Shown here: piece by piece, positions 35,444-44,558 of the stretch
Layout: each line of letters starts with the position of its first letter
Numbering within the stretch: position 1 is the stretch's first letter
Assembly (NCBI RefSeq): GCF_051466335.1
Contig: NZ_CP195793.1
Span: 496,001-560,000, forward strand
Reading direction: 5' to 3'
Origin: Planctomicrobium sp051466335
GTDB lineage: Bacteria; Planctomycetota; Planctomycetia; Planctomycetales; Planctomycetaceae
DNA length: 64,000 bases
The notes under the pieces: model-generated
Told to the model about the DNA's origin: nothing
Databases searched by the model: none
Seen by the model: the letters and a program-made list of their open reading frames with translations, nothing else
Position numbers and translations under genes: made by a program

Positions 35444-36463
35444 ATGGGATTGTCCACGTACAAACTCGAATACATCTGGTTGGACGGATATCAGCCAACA
35501 CCGAATCTGCGTGGCAAGACGAAGATCGTCGAGAAGGCGCCAGAATCCGTTGAAGACCTCGACATGTGGGGTTTTGACGGAAGTTCAACTCAGCAGGCTG
35601 AAGGTCGCAGCTCAGATTGTCTGCTCAAGCCAGTCGCTCTGTACCCAGACGTCACACGTAAGAACGCGTTCATCGTCATGAGCGAAGTTCTTCTGCCAAA
35701 CGGTGAACCACACCCAACGAACTTCCGCGCTGGCGTCCCAGAAGAGCCAGATCTCTGGGTCGGTCTCGAACAAGAATACTTCTTCTGGCGAGATGGCAAG
35801 CCATTGGGCTTCCCCGAAGAAGGCTACCCAGCACCACAGGGTCCTTACTACACCGGTGTTGGATACAAGTACATGGGCGATCTCGCTCGTGATGTTGTTG
35901 AAGAGCACATCGACATCGTCCGCGAAGCAGGCATTAACCTCGAAGGGATTAACGCCGAAGTTGCCAAGGGACAGTGGGAATTCCAGATTTTCGCCAAGGG
36001 ATCACGCAAGATTGGCGACGACATGTGGGTCGCCCGTTACATGCTCCTCCGCCTGGCTGAGAAATACGGCCTGGACGTTGAATGGCACTGTAAGCCAGTC
36101 CGCGGAGACTGGAACGGTTCCGGAATGCACTTGAACTTCTCAACCAAGTTCATGCGCGAAGTCGGCGGTAAGGCGTACTTCGAGAAGCTCATGGAAGCTT
36201 TCGACAAGTACAAGAACGAGCACATCGCCGCTTACGGTCCAGACAACCACCTGCGACTGACCGGTCTGCACGAAACCCAGTCAATCGACAAGTTCAACTA
36301 CGGTGTTGCAAACCGTGGTGCTTCGATCCGTGTTCCACACTCATTCGTCAAAGATGACGCATACCGCGGATACATCGAAGACCGTCGTCCAAACTCCCAG
36401 GCTGACCCATACCGCATTATTCAGCGGTTGTGCCAGACCCTGAAGACCGTTCCAGAAGCCTAA
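35444..36463 (+). CDS. glnA: Glutamine synthetase, type II (eukaryotic-like)
   Basis: ATP-dependent synthesis of glutamine from glutamate and ammonia. At 339 aa with WGFDGSSTQQAEG near 42, WVGLEQEYFF near 105, WEFQIFAKG near 175, GSGMHLNFSTKFM near 225 and RGASIRVP near 287, it is the short GSII type rather than the about 470-aa GSI. GSII has no adenylylation tyrosine loop, so GlnE would not be expected to act on it. GGGAG lies upstream of the ATG at 35444. Codons are biased toward C-ending forms, as in highly expressed genes. Confidence 0.93.
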   Translation: MGLSTYKLEYIWLDGYQPTPNLRGKTKIVEKAPESVEDLDMWGFDGSSTQQAEGRSSDCLLKPVALYPDVTRKNAFIVMSEVLLPNGEPHPTNFRAGVPEEPDLWVGLEQEYFFWRDGKPLGFPEEGYPAPQGPYYTGVGYKYMGDLARDVVEEHIDIVREAGINLEGINAEVAKGQWEFQIFAKGSRKIGDDMWVARYMLLRLAEKYGLDVEWHCKPVRGDWNGSGMHLNFSTKFMREVGGKAYFEKLMEAFDKYKNEHIAAYGPDNHLRLTGLHETQSIDKFNYGVANRGASIRVPHSFVKDDAYRGYIEDRRPNSQADPYRIIQRLCQTLKTVPEA

Positions 36464-36487
36464 GTGAACAGTCCAGTTTAAGACTCG

Positions 36488-36519
36488 AATTAGCCGCACA
36501 TGAAAATGTGCGGCTAATT
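36488..36519 (+). terminator. Terminator of glnA
   Basis: Perfect 14-bp stem, 36488-36501 with 36506-36519, closed by a GAAA tetraloop and followed by a short T-rich stretch. Confidence 0.8.
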
Positions 36520-36629
36520 TCACTTTGTGAGTTGCGATTTCGCCAGCTCTCCTGTGAAAATCGCGGGAGAGCCGCAGAGTGCGTTTTCGGCGAGTCTTTT
36601 GAATCAGCGTTATCAGCATCGAGATCCTT

Positions 36630-37892
36630 ATGGAAGAGGCCAAGAATTCAGCACGGGCTCTGGTGAAAATCGGGTATGACGGGAGCGTTCACAAATTCTT
36701 TCGCCACCAAAATGCTGCCGCCCGCTTCGAAAACGAATTGCGGGTTCTTCAATACCTGGAGCAGCGTGGTTGTGATTTTGTCCCAAGAGTCCTCAGCTAC
36801 GACTCTGACAAGCTGGAATTGGTGACGACCAACTGCGGTGCCCGCGTGGACCAGATGGACGACGCCAAACTGAAGTCTCTTTTCGATGAACTCGAAACAT
36901 ACGGCGTACGCCACGACGATCCGTATCTGCGAAATGTGACGTATCGATCCAGAGACGGTCGTTTCTGCCTCATCGATTTCGAATTTGCCACAATCCTCGA
37001 TCCCTCCATCGCTGCACCTGCCGCTCCTCAGCCATCCAGTTCAGTCATCAATGCGGACGATTTTCTTGAAACGCCTTACCCGGGGGTCATTCGCTGGTCT
37101 GGCTTCCGACACATGGGGAAGGTTCGACCAAACAATGAAGACGAGTTTCTGGGAGTGGCGTTCAGCCAGCAGGAATTCATTTACCTCAAAGGGACAGGAG
37201 AAGTCCCCGTTGCGGAATTCGACTACGTGTTCGCAGTCAGCGATGGCATGGGAGGCGAACGATCTGGCGAGTTCGCGAGTAAATTTGCCATCGACAACAT
37301 TACGCGTCTGATGCCGCAACGCTTCAGCCTGAAATTGAAAAATCAGGCAGCGGGGATTCGAGATTGCCTGAGAGAACTGTTTCTGGGAATTCATCGTCAG
37401 CTGACGGTGCTGGGGAACAGCTATGAAGAGGGCCGCAACATGGGGGCGACTCTCAGCATGGTCTGGTTTGTTCAAGATCGCTTTTACTACGGCCACATCG
37501 GAGACTCCCGAATTTACTACCTGCCCCGATCCGGCGGCATGGTTCAAATCTCCCATGACGACACCCACGTCGGTTGGCTACGTCGTCAAGGGGAACTCAA
37601 TGAGCGCGAAGCGCGTCAGCACCCGCGAAAGAATGTTCTTTCTCAATCGCTTGGCTCCGGAAACCGCTATGTCAAACCACAGATTGGTGAGATTCGACTG
37701 GTTCCCGGCGATCGATTGTTGCTTTGCACGGATGGTGTCAATGACGGAATTTGGGACCATTCTCTCGAAGACCTCATTCGATTGCCGACACCTGAACAGA
37801 GAATGATGACTCCAGCTGAGAGGATCGTGCAGGAAGCCGTTAGAGCGGATGGTCGAGACAATTCCACCGCAATGGTTGTGGAAGTGGGTTGA
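36630..37892 (+). CDS. Kinase-like domain fused to PP2C protein phosphatase
   Basis: Two domains in 420 aa. Residues 1-130 look like a minimal protein-kinase fold of the Bud32/RIO kind: VHKFF (Lys22), FENELRVLQYLEQ for the Glu of helix C, a catalytic loop HDDPYLRN (H95, D97, N102) and LIDFEFA in place of DFG (D116). A Pro/Ser linker follows, then a complete PP2C at about 155-420: RPNNEDEFL, AVSDGMGGERSGEFAS, GATLSM, GHIGDSRIYYL, CTDGVNDGIWD and GRDNSTAMVVEV. Both metal-binding Asp sets are intact, so the phosphatase should be active on phospho-Ser/Thr. It follows glnA by 166 bases after a terminator. Confidence 0.85.
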   Translation: MEEAKNSARALVKIGYDGSVHKFFRHQNAAARFENELRVLQYLEQRGCDFVPRVLSYDSDKLELVTTNCGARVDQMDDAKLKSLFDELETYGVRHDDPYLRNVTYRSRDGRFCLIDFEFATILDPSIAAPAAPQPSSSVINADDFLETPYPGVIRWSGFRHMGKVRPNNEDEFLGVAFSQQEFIYLKGTGEVPVAEFDYVFAVSDGMGGERSGEFASKFAIDNITRLMPQRFSLKLKNQAAGIRDCLRELFLGIHRQLTVLGNSYEEGRNMGATLSMVWFVQDRFYYGHIGDSRIYYLPRSGGMVQISHDDTHVGWLRRQGELNEREARQHPRKNVLSQSLGSGNRYVKPQIGEIRLVPGDRLLLCTDGVNDGIWDHSLEDLIRLPTPEQRMMTPAERIVQEAVRADGRDNSTAMVVEVG

Positions 37893-37942
37893 GAACCGCG
37901 TCGGATCACATCTGTCGGCGACATTGACTATTGGTGAACGAA

Positions 37943-38917
37943 ATGAAGGACGCGGATTCTCAAGCTGTTGAGGGGAAGGATTCGTTCCCGGGTCGCGTCG
38001 ATCCCGCTGCCAGTGTAGAGAGATCTCGCCAACTGCGGTTGCAACAGCTGACCTACGTCACGGCAGTGGGAATTGCCGCCCGAATCTTGATAATTGCGAT
38101 CGAGTTCTGGGGAGTGTGGTTGAGCGGGTCTTCGGCACTTTTCGTCGATGCCGTCTCAAGTCTGTTTGACGTCGTCTCGAGTCTGGTACTTCTTATTGCC
38201 ATTCGGTTAGCCGCTCGACCTCCGGATAAGGACCATCCATTTGGACACGGGCGAGTCGAACCGCTCGCTGGCTTTCAACTGGGAGTGTTATTGTTCGTTA
38301 CCGGCTGCTTCATGGCCTATCAAAGCCTCGTCGCAATCAGCGGATCGCATGAAATCCAGCGAACTCTTCCCTGGGTTTGGATGATTCCAACATTCGCGAC
38401 GGCACTCCTGTTCCTGGTAACGCGATGGATCGACCACGTCGGAAAAAGCACCCGCAGTTCTGCCCTTCAAGCGGAAGCAAAGCACTTTCAGGTCGATGCA
38501 GCCACCAGCCTAATAGCTGCAGTGACACTCCTTGTCGCATCATTCTGGACCACGCATGCAAATCTGCTCGATCATCTCGGAGCAGGCGTGTTGTCGTTGC
38601 TAATGATCATCCTGGGTGCCCAAGCGACATGGGAGAACGTCCATCAGCTTCTAGACCATGTTCCTCAAGACGAGGATTTCAAAAGAGTGCGTGAATCTGC
38701 GATGAGCGTGAATGGTGTCATCGACGTGGAGAAATTGCAGATTCAACACGCGGGTCCTGACGCCCACGTGAATATCGACATTGAAGTGCAACCAGAGATT
38801 TCAGTTGCCCAGTCACACGTGATTGCCCAGCACGTGCGAGCGAGAATCCAAACGGATTGGCCCTTCGTCAGAGACGTGATCGTTCATGTCGAACCCTATT
38901 ACGAGGGGGACCATTGA
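37943..38917 (+). CDS. Cation diffusion facilitator (CDF) transporter
   Basis: Inner-membrane metal antiporter with six membrane helices at about 40-240 and a cytosolic C-terminal domain. The helix-5 site is intact (AKHFQVDAATS, HxxxD). The helix-2 site reads VDAVSSLFD: in zinc CDFs an Asp or His normally stands where the first Ser is, so metal selectivity may differ. An HPFGHGRVE loop lies after helix 2. ATG 37943 is assumed; GTG 37934 is possible. Its stop codon overlaps the comF start (TGATG), so the two are translationally coupled. Confidence 0.88.
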   Translation: MKDADSQAVEGKDSFPGRVDPAASVERSRQLRLQQLTYVTAVGIAARILIIAIEFWGVWLSGSSALFVDAVSSLFDVVSSLVLLIAIRLAARPPDKDHPFGHGRVEPLAGFQLGVLLFVTGCFMAYQSLVAISGSHEIQRTLPWVWMIPTFATALLFLVTRWIDHVGKSTRSSALQAEAKHFQVDAATSLIAAVTLLVASFWTTHANLLDHLGAGVLSLLMIILGAQATWENVHQLLDHVPQDEDFKRVRESAMSVNGVIDVEKLQIQHAGPDAHVNIDIEVQPEISVAQSHVIAQHVRARIQTDWPFVRDVIVHVEPYYEGDH

Positions 38918-39663
38918 TGCTGCTTCGCTGGGGGTCCTCGATCTGGCAAGCTGGTCTCGCATTCGTCACACCATCCTGTTGTCAGTGGTGCCTGAAACCA
39001 TTGCCTGAGATGACACAAGGCAGGAATGACTTCTGCGATCCCTGCCTAAAAGCCATTTCCCCAACCATTCCACACCGATGTGAGCGCTGTTCTGCACCTG
39101 TCGGGCCAAATCTCAAGACAAGTCATGGCTGCATTCACTGCCTTTCGGATGTGATGCACGCCAAAGCAGTTGTCAGCCTCGGGGTCTATCGGGAAGAACT
39201 GGCAAAGGCCTGTCGACGCTGCAAGAGATCTGGGGAGTCTGCATTAACCAAAAGTCTGACGGGGCTGCTTTGCGTTAGAAATCGAGAGCAGATCGAATCG
39301 TGGAAGGCCGAAATCGTGGTCCCGGTTCCTCATTTCTGGTGGAATCGAATTCAAAAGGACCATGCCTCCGACGCAGTCGCCGAGGTAATGGGGCGATTCT
39401 TGATGGTCCCAGTGAGGAGGAATATACTCCACAAAACCAAGTGGACGCGGAAACAGCTGAGCCTTTCGCCCAGTGCCCGGCGGAACAACTTGCGATCCGC
39501 GTTTCGCGTCTGTTCAGCCGCGTCTCTCAAAGGTCGTCGGGTTCTTCTTACGGACGACATAATGACGACTGGCACAACTGTAGAACGGTGTACACAGGCA
39601 TTACTGAAAGCGGGGGCAGCTAGCGTGACAGTTGCTGTTCTTGCTCGCGGCATCGGTGCCTGA
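38917..39663 (+). CDS. comF: ComF-family phosphoribosyltransferase-like protein
   Basis: 248 aa with an N-terminal zinc ribbon (CQWCLKPL, CDPC, CERC, CIHC within residues 25-90) and a C-terminal phosphoribosyltransferase fold with the PRPP-binding loop RVLLTDDIMTTGTTVE near 205. ComF proteins act in DNA uptake by competent cells and related DNA handling; no other com genes are nearby. The start overlaps the stop of the CDF gene. Confidence 0.9.
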   Translation: MLLRWGSSIWQAGLAFVTPSCCQWCLKPLPEMTQGRNDFCDPCLKAISPTIPHRCERCSAPVGPNLKTSHGCIHCLSDVMHAKAVVSLGVYREELAKACRRCKRSGESALTKSLTGLLCVRNREQIESWKAEIVVPVPHFWWNRIQKDHASDAVAEVMGRFLMVPVRRNILHKTKWTRKQLSLSPSARRNNLRSAFRVCSAASLKGRRVLLTDDIMTTGTTVERCTQALLKAGAASVTVAVLARGIGA

Positions 39664-39723
39664 TTCACCCAATTTTTAGGTTCGCCGATTTCGCTACGAT
39701 GCGACTATCGGCGGGAGCTCACA

Positions 39724-40650
39724 ATGAATCAGGAACAGCCTCGAACACTTCGAATTGCGACGCGAGAGAGCCAGCTTGCGCTCTGGCAAGCGAATTTTGT
39801 TGCAGCTGAAATTCGTCGAGTTACTTCAGAAGTCCTCGTCGAGTTAGCCCCAATGTCGACAATCGGAGATCGAAATCGCGTTGATGCATTGAAGACAATG
39901 GGGGGCCAAGGAGTCTTCACTCGCGAAGTTCAGCGTGCGGTTCTCGATTGTCAGGCAGATCTCGCCGTCCATTCACTGAAAGACTTACCGACTGTTCCTA
40001 CCGAAGGTTTGAAACTTGCGGGCATTCCTCAGCGAGCTCCGCGATTTGATGCTCTGGTCCTGCCAATTGGAGTCAAAGGTTCATTTGCAAAGCTGCCAGC
40101 AGGAGCTCGAATCGGTACTGGAAGTCCGCGCCGACAATCTCAGCTGCTACGTGCCAGACCGGATCTCCAGTTGATCGAGATTCGAGGGAACGTGGAAACA
40201 CGAATTGCGAAAGCTGATGCGGGGCAATACGACGCAGTCATTCTGGCAGAAGCAGGGCTGAGGCGATTGGGACTACAGGACCGCATTTCTGAAGTGCTCG
40301 GTCCGCCAGTTCTTTACCCAGCAGTTGGACAGGCTGCATTAGGAATCGAATGCCGAAGCGATGACCCGCAGGTACAGGAAATTCTCGCTCGACTCACGGA
40401 TGCGAACACGAGCGCTGAAGTTCGCGCGGAGCGAAATTGCCTGTTCACGTTAAAAGCGGGATGCCATGCTCCCGTCGGTCTCGTCTCAACAATCCAAGGG
40501 AAAACCTTGAAGCTCGAAGTGCTCGTTCTGAGTCCAGATGGAACAGTGTGCTACCGGGTCGAAACGCAGGGGGATGTCGCCTCTCCCGAGGAGATCGGAA
40601 AACGGGCAGCGGAGGAACTTATTGCTCAAGGGGCTGCTGAGATCCTATAG
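39724..40650 (+). CDS. hemC: Hydroxymethylbilane synthase
   Basis: Porphobilinogen deaminase of tetrapyrrole synthesis, 308 aa. RIATRESQLALWQA at the N-terminus, AVHSLKDLPT near 80, GTGSPRRQSQLL near 132 and the dipyrromethane-cofactor Cys in LKAGCHAPVG near 245 are all present. The last 32 bases overlap the 3' end of the convergent VanZ-like gene. No hemD or hemE is next to it. Confidence 0.95.
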   Translation: MNQEQPRTLRIATRESQLALWQANFVAAEIRRVTSEVLVELAPMSTIGDRNRVDALKTMGGQGVFTREVQRAVLDCQADLAVHSLKDLPTVPTEGLKLAGIPQRAPRFDALVLPIGVKGSFAKLPAGARIGTGSPRRQSQLLRARPDLQLIEIRGNVETRIAKADAGQYDAVILAEAGLRRLGLQDRISEVLGPPVLYPAVGQAALGIECRSDDPQVQEILARLTDANTSAEVRAERNCLFTLKAGCHAPVGLVSTIQGKTLKLEVLVLSPDGTVCYRVETQGDVASPEEIGKRAAEELIAQGAAEIL

Positions 40651-41056
40651 CCGCTTCGGACTCGGTCAACTTGAATTGCAGACGTCGCAGTAGAAAGCTG
40701 GTCAGAAAGAAGCTCACAGTGATCCCGACAGCGTCGGCGATCCAGTCATTGAGATCCGGGACGCGGTTAACGAAACCCTGCAGGTATTCGTCCAGCGCAG
40801 CGTATCCGAGCAATCCAAACAAGAGCCGGTAGCTGGGAGTTTGTGGTTTGGGACCGAGACAAAAAGCCAGAATTACGAGCGTTGCGAACACGAAAAACGC
40901 CCCCGCGTGAATCGCTTTGTCGAACAATGAGACGACATCCTCGATCAGCAAAGGCACCGGGATATGCGTTGCGATAAACAGGGTGAGTGTACACAGCACC
41001 GCAATGACACGAATTGCGAAGACGATTTTTGGCGACATCAAGAAGCTGCTGAACAT
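40619..41056 (-). CDS. VanZ-like membrane protein
   Basis: 145 aa with four membrane helices. The VanZ-type motifs are KAIHAGAFFVFATLVILAF in the second helix and ALDEYLQGFVNRVPDLNDWIADAVG, where DE and N-D-W-I-AD-G are the conserved residues. VanZ homologues affect teicoplanin tolerance and phospholipid or envelope processes; a role here is unknown. Its end overlaps hemC by 32 bases on the opposite strand. Confidence 0.82.
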   Translation of the reverse strand: MFSSFLMSPKIVFAIRVIAVLCTLTLFIATHIPVPLLIEDVVSLFDKAIHAGAFFVFATLVILAFCLGPKPQTPSYRLLFGLLGYAALDEYLQGFVNRVPDLNDWIADAVGITVSFFLTSFLLRRLQFKLTESEAAIGSQQPLEQ

Positions 41057-41119
41057 GACATGTTGCCCCTAAGCCCTTTAGATGTGCGTCGGGACATTCA
41101 GAGGGTGATTTAAGTAGAA

Positions 41120-41157
41120 CCGGCGGGAGTGAAGTGATGAGACTTCGCCCCCGCCGG
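41120..41157 (-). terminator. Hairpin downstream of the cupin gene
   Basis: CCGGCGGG at 41120-41127 pairs with 41150-41157, with an inner 5-bp stem (41131-41135 with 41142-41146). It sits just after the cupin gene in the direction of its transcription. The tract after it is only moderately U-rich, so efficiency is uncertain. Confidence 0.5.
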
Positions 41158-41183
41158 AAAATCATAGCAGCCTGATGAAAGAA

Positions 41184-42404
41184 CTACTTGTTCTTCCATG
41201 CTCCATTTTTAGGAGCACCTGGCTGTGCGTCTGGTCCGAAGTACCGGAGACCGACCAGTGGTTCGGTTCCGTTGTTTTCGAATGTCACTCCAGCGTTGGC
41301 CTTCTTGCAGGTCACGAACACTTCGTCTTCTGTCATTGCTCCGAAGCGGATCATGACAGGAGTCTGAATGTCCAGCGTGCCAATCTTTCCGCGGCCTTGA
41401 ACGGTGATCCAGCTGAACGCACCCGGATCTTTGATGGTGCACTTCGCACCTGGCTCGAGTGTCAGTTCCTTGGCGCTGAAACGTTGTTCGCCGTCAACGG
41501 TTCCGTACACGATCCACTTGTCGACCCAACCCTGTCCCTGCTCAGAAACGATTGGCTCGATGTAGTTGTTGTCACGGAAGTTTGGATCGACGTTCTTTTC
41601 CCAGTCGAGTGCATTGACCAAGTATTCGTTGTCGTTGTGGAATTCTTCCGGGAAGTCTTTGGTCAACAACGAACGTGGAGTCATACGACCTTCGACGAGT
41701 GATTGATACATCCCGAAGACGTCGCTTCCCCATTGTGGTTCGTAGGTGACGAGCGAACCTGGAGCATGCAGAACGCACGGTGGAATCAACCAGCCTGTAC
41801 CTGGCTTGAGGCGGTAGGCCTTGGAAATGTCGAGGATTCCGTTGTCCCCTTCATTCCAGCGATCCAGACAAGCAATCACTTCTTCTTTGGTGACGCCTGG
41901 CTCGAACCCCATGAATGTGTATGGGAAGTTGTTGCCGATCGCGTTCATCTGGGGTGGGAAGTAGTACGACTCTGGCTTCCCTTGCTGACCGACGAGAGCA
42001 GCTTGCTCATCATTCTGGTGCATGTGATGCGGGATGGGCCCCATGTTATCGAAGAACTTGGAGTAGACGGGCCATCGCTCGTACTTATTCCAAATCGCAT
42101 CGCCGATGATCTCACCCTTGAGTTCGTTCACAGCGTCGCGGAGTGTCACTCGCTCCCCATTGTGAACGATGTACGAAAGTCCTTCATCGTGTGCAGCGTT
42201 TTCGTTCGCCGCGACTGTCGTTGAGCCGAACCATCGCTCGTCGATCCCGCCACGATCCATTCCAAGCGCGTAATAATCGGCTGGGTGAAGTTTCAGACGG
42301 CGACCTGGTTGAAGGAAGGAGCGCGGAACCCAAGTCGGTGCCAGACGCAGAATTCCGTCGTTATCACTCAGTGCAGCTGATGCAAGTTTGGCGGCATTGG
42401 CCAT
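41184..42404 (-). CDS. Cupin-type mannose-6-phosphate isomerase-like protein
   Basis: 406 aa. A first cupin has the metal motif GPIPHHMHQNDEQ near residues 122-134 and a later His in PPCVLHAPGSL near 210; a second, motif-poor beta-barrel follows (about 290-400). The pattern fits class I phosphomannose isomerase-like cupins, although no substrate-binding Arg/Lys set could be confirmed. Codon use is C-biased, as in glnA, so the gene is probably well expressed. No sugar-pathway genes are adjacent. Confidence 0.65.
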   Translation of the reverse strand: MANAAKLASAALSDNDGILRLAPTWVPRSFLQPGRRLKLHPADYYALGMDRGGIDERWFGSTTVAANENAAHDEGLSYIVHNGERVTLRDAVNELKGEIIGDAIWNKYERWPVYSKFFDNMGPIPHHMHQNDEQAALVGQQGKPESYYFPPQMNAIGNNFPYTFMGFEPGVTKEEVIACLDRWNEGDNGILDISKAYRLKPGTGWLIPPCVLHAPGSLVTYEPQWGSDVFGMYQSLVEGRMTPRSLLTKDFPEEFHNDNEYLVNALDWEKNVDPNFRDNNYIEPIVSEQGQGWVDKWIVYGTVDGEQRFSAKELTLEPGAKCTIKDPGAFSWITVQGRGKIGTLDIQTPVMIRFGAMTEDEVFVTCKKANAGVTFENNGTEPLVGLRYFGPDAQPGAPKNGAWKNK

Positions 42405-42891
42405 GTGGGAACCCTTGATGATTCTTCATTTCGATCGACCACAAATGCAGTCGACGACAATTTACGAGGACTCGACTGATAATATGTCGAGAAGAGCCTG
42501 CGATTGTGGCGGCTTGCATCCAGATTTTCAAATAGATGAACCGGTTTGTCCATTGAGAATCACTGCCTGCAGACTTACCGACAGGGCAATGTTCTGAATT
42601 TCGTGACGATCTGAAGACAGAATGCGTCGCCTGCAAACAATCCATTGGAACCATAAGTCGAACAGCAGCAATACACTACGCGATTTTCGAAAATAGCCGC
42701 GATCCCATCGCTGACGAAGCAGTGAATTTCCTGCCATCACCGGGAAATCCTGATTACGAAATTGTGAGGACGGCTGATAAAAAGTTTCCAGGAAATATGG
42801 ATTACACGCCTGCCTGCAAATATCATCAATCACTGATTCGTTGTCAGCAGCTGTTTTGGCCGTACTTGACGGAACCGTATAGGTGTCTTCG
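42405..42891. other. Intergenic region between divergent genes
   Basis: About 490 bases. Contains the promoters for the cupin and zinc-ribbon genes. Frames crossing it are short or lack coding character. No regulatory motif was recognised. Confidence 0.3.
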
Positions 42892-44535
42892 ATGTCATCG
42901 ATCAAAGTGCAATGCCCGGATTGTTCCGTCCAGCTGAAAGTCAAAGAGACAGCGAAACGCGGGAAGTGCCCCAAATGCGGTTCGACGATTGACGTCCAGC
43001 GTGATGCCATTGTGGAGGAAGTCGACGTTCTTCCAGAGGACGATTGGGACACTCCAGCTCAGGCTCCGCAAGCGCCAAGTCGCCGCCAATCGAGGTCCGC
43101 TGCTCCGCCCGTTTCCCCGGGGAAAGTGTCAAAGACAAAAAAGAAGGGGAAGGGGTGGCCTCTCGCTGAGGATAGCAGTCAGTTTCATTGGGGACTGACA
43201 CTGTTCCTTGGTGGAATCCTCGCCTCTTACCTGCCGAGAATCGGCTTCACGCTGAAGATCTTTCAGAAGCTTCCCCCCTCCGCCCAAATCGGAATTGGAT
43301 ACATCGCCACGGTTGCGGGCCTCATCATGCTTGGTCTGTTCTTCCTGAAGAAGGAAAAACCAGAGACCTCATTTCGCAATACATGGGGCCCGATGATCGC
43401 GACATTTCTCGTCCTGGTGATCACTTCGTTTAATGCCAAGCCGATGGGTGGAAACCAGTTCGCAGCTGCGAATCAGCAAGCACCACCTCCTGCACAAAAT
43501 AATGCTCCATTGCTGCCGAGTCATCGAGCCGCGAATAACGCCTCAACACTGGGTTCAAACACGTCCCACAGCAGCCCGTTTGGGAATAATGATCACATCA
43601 GGGGCGGTAATTCGTTCGGAAATACGGGTTCACTCCCGCACGCAGGATCCTCTCAATCACGTGATTTCAATTCGTCGATGTCCAATCCTCCTTCAATCGG
43701 CAATCAACAAGTCGGAGGACAGACGTCACCATCTCCTTTTGGTCAGGGGGGGCAGGCGAATTTTGGCCCGAGCCCATCCAACTTTGGCTCCAGCCCGCCC
43801 AATATTGCCGGATCACCTCCAATATCAACGAACCCGTCTCTGACACCTCCACCTGCGGAGACGCCGCCAACAGGCACAGCACCGGTCCCCACTGTTGCTG
43901 ACTTCGCTGCTGCGTTTGGATTTTCTTCACCCGCAAGCGGGATGCCACCAGCGAACGCCCCCTCAGGGAAGACGGATTTAATGGACGTCCTCAAAACCGC
44001 CAAACCGACAGCGATTGGCAAGAAATGGGACTATCCCGAGGAAGAGTGTTTAAGCATCATTTTCCCAAGACAGAGCATTGCTGACGTTCACTTGAAGTCC
44101 AGTCTCGCCAGGAACGTGACGTTCGCGAAGTCCACCCGGATCCTCGAGACAGAACTCGGACTATGTCTTCAGGTCGCTCCGGTGAAAGACTTCGAGGAGT
44201 CGATCGAGAAGCTCAGTTACATCGACTTTGAGCAGGTCAATGCAGATGCTCGCGTCGCAATCGCAAAGGTCCCGAATCCGAACCCAACGGGTGAGGAGAA
44301 GCAAGCCCAGATAGCACGAGAGATGGAAGCCCATTCGAATGCGACTACTGAATCGCACAAGAGAAATCACGCGAATGCCATGGAAAAAGCCGGAGCAAAT
44401 GCCTCGACTACGTCGTTAGAGGAGTTGCGAGAACGCCAAAAGAAACGAAAAGCGGAGTTCGAAGAGTCTCGTCGAAAAATTCAGGAGGAAGTCGAAAAGA
44501 TGCGAGCAAACCGAAATTCTGGGACAACTCCCTAA
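42892..44535 (+). CDS. Zinc-ribbon membrane protein with low-complexity linker
   Basis: 547 aa of unknown function. An N-terminal zinc ribbon (CPDCSVQLKVKETAKRGKCPKCG, two CxxC knuckles) is followed by a basic Lys-rich stretch, three membrane helices at about 100-185, then about 170 residues of Asn/Ser/Pro/Gly-rich low complexity (NNASTLGSN, GSSPPNIAGS) and a more ordered C-terminal part ending in an Arg/Glu-rich coiled coil (about 470-540). ATG 42892 has AGGTG upstream. The middle region is probably disordered and extracytoplasmic. Confidence 0.75.
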   Translation: MSSIKVQCPDCSVQLKVKETAKRGKCPKCGSTIDVQRDAIVEEVDVLPEDDWDTPAQAPQAPSRRQSRSAAPPVSPGKVSKTKKKGKGWPLAEDSSQFHWGLTLFLGGILASYLPRIGFTLKIFQKLPPSAQIGIGYIATVAGLIMLGLFFLKKEKPETSFRNTWGPMIATFLVLVITSFNAKPMGGNQFAAANQQAPPPAQNNAPLLPSHRAANNASTLGSNTSHSSPFGNNDHIRGGNSFGNTGSLPHAGSSQSRDFNSSMSNPPSIGNQQVGGQTSPSPFGQGGQANFGPSPSNFGSSPPNIAGSPPISTNPSLTPPPAETPPTGTAPVPTVADFAAAFGFSSPASGMPPANAPSGKTDLMDVLKTAKPTAIGKKWDYPEEECLSIIFPRQSIADVHLKSSLARNVTFAKSTRILETELGLCLQVAPVKDFEESIEKLSYIDFEQVNADARVAIAKVPNPNPTGEEKQAQIAREMEAHSNATTESHKRNHANAMEKAGANASTTSLEELRERQKKRKAEFEESRRKIQEEVEKMRANRNSGTTP

Positions 44536-44558
44536 TTTGAACTCTTCTCAGTTCAAAT
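44535..44558. terminator. Hairpin at the convergent end of the zinc-ribbon and purN genes
   Basis: Perfect 9-bp stem, 44535-44543 with 44550-44558, 6-base loop, spanning both stop codons. There is no T run, so its role in termination is not certain. Confidence 0.4.
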
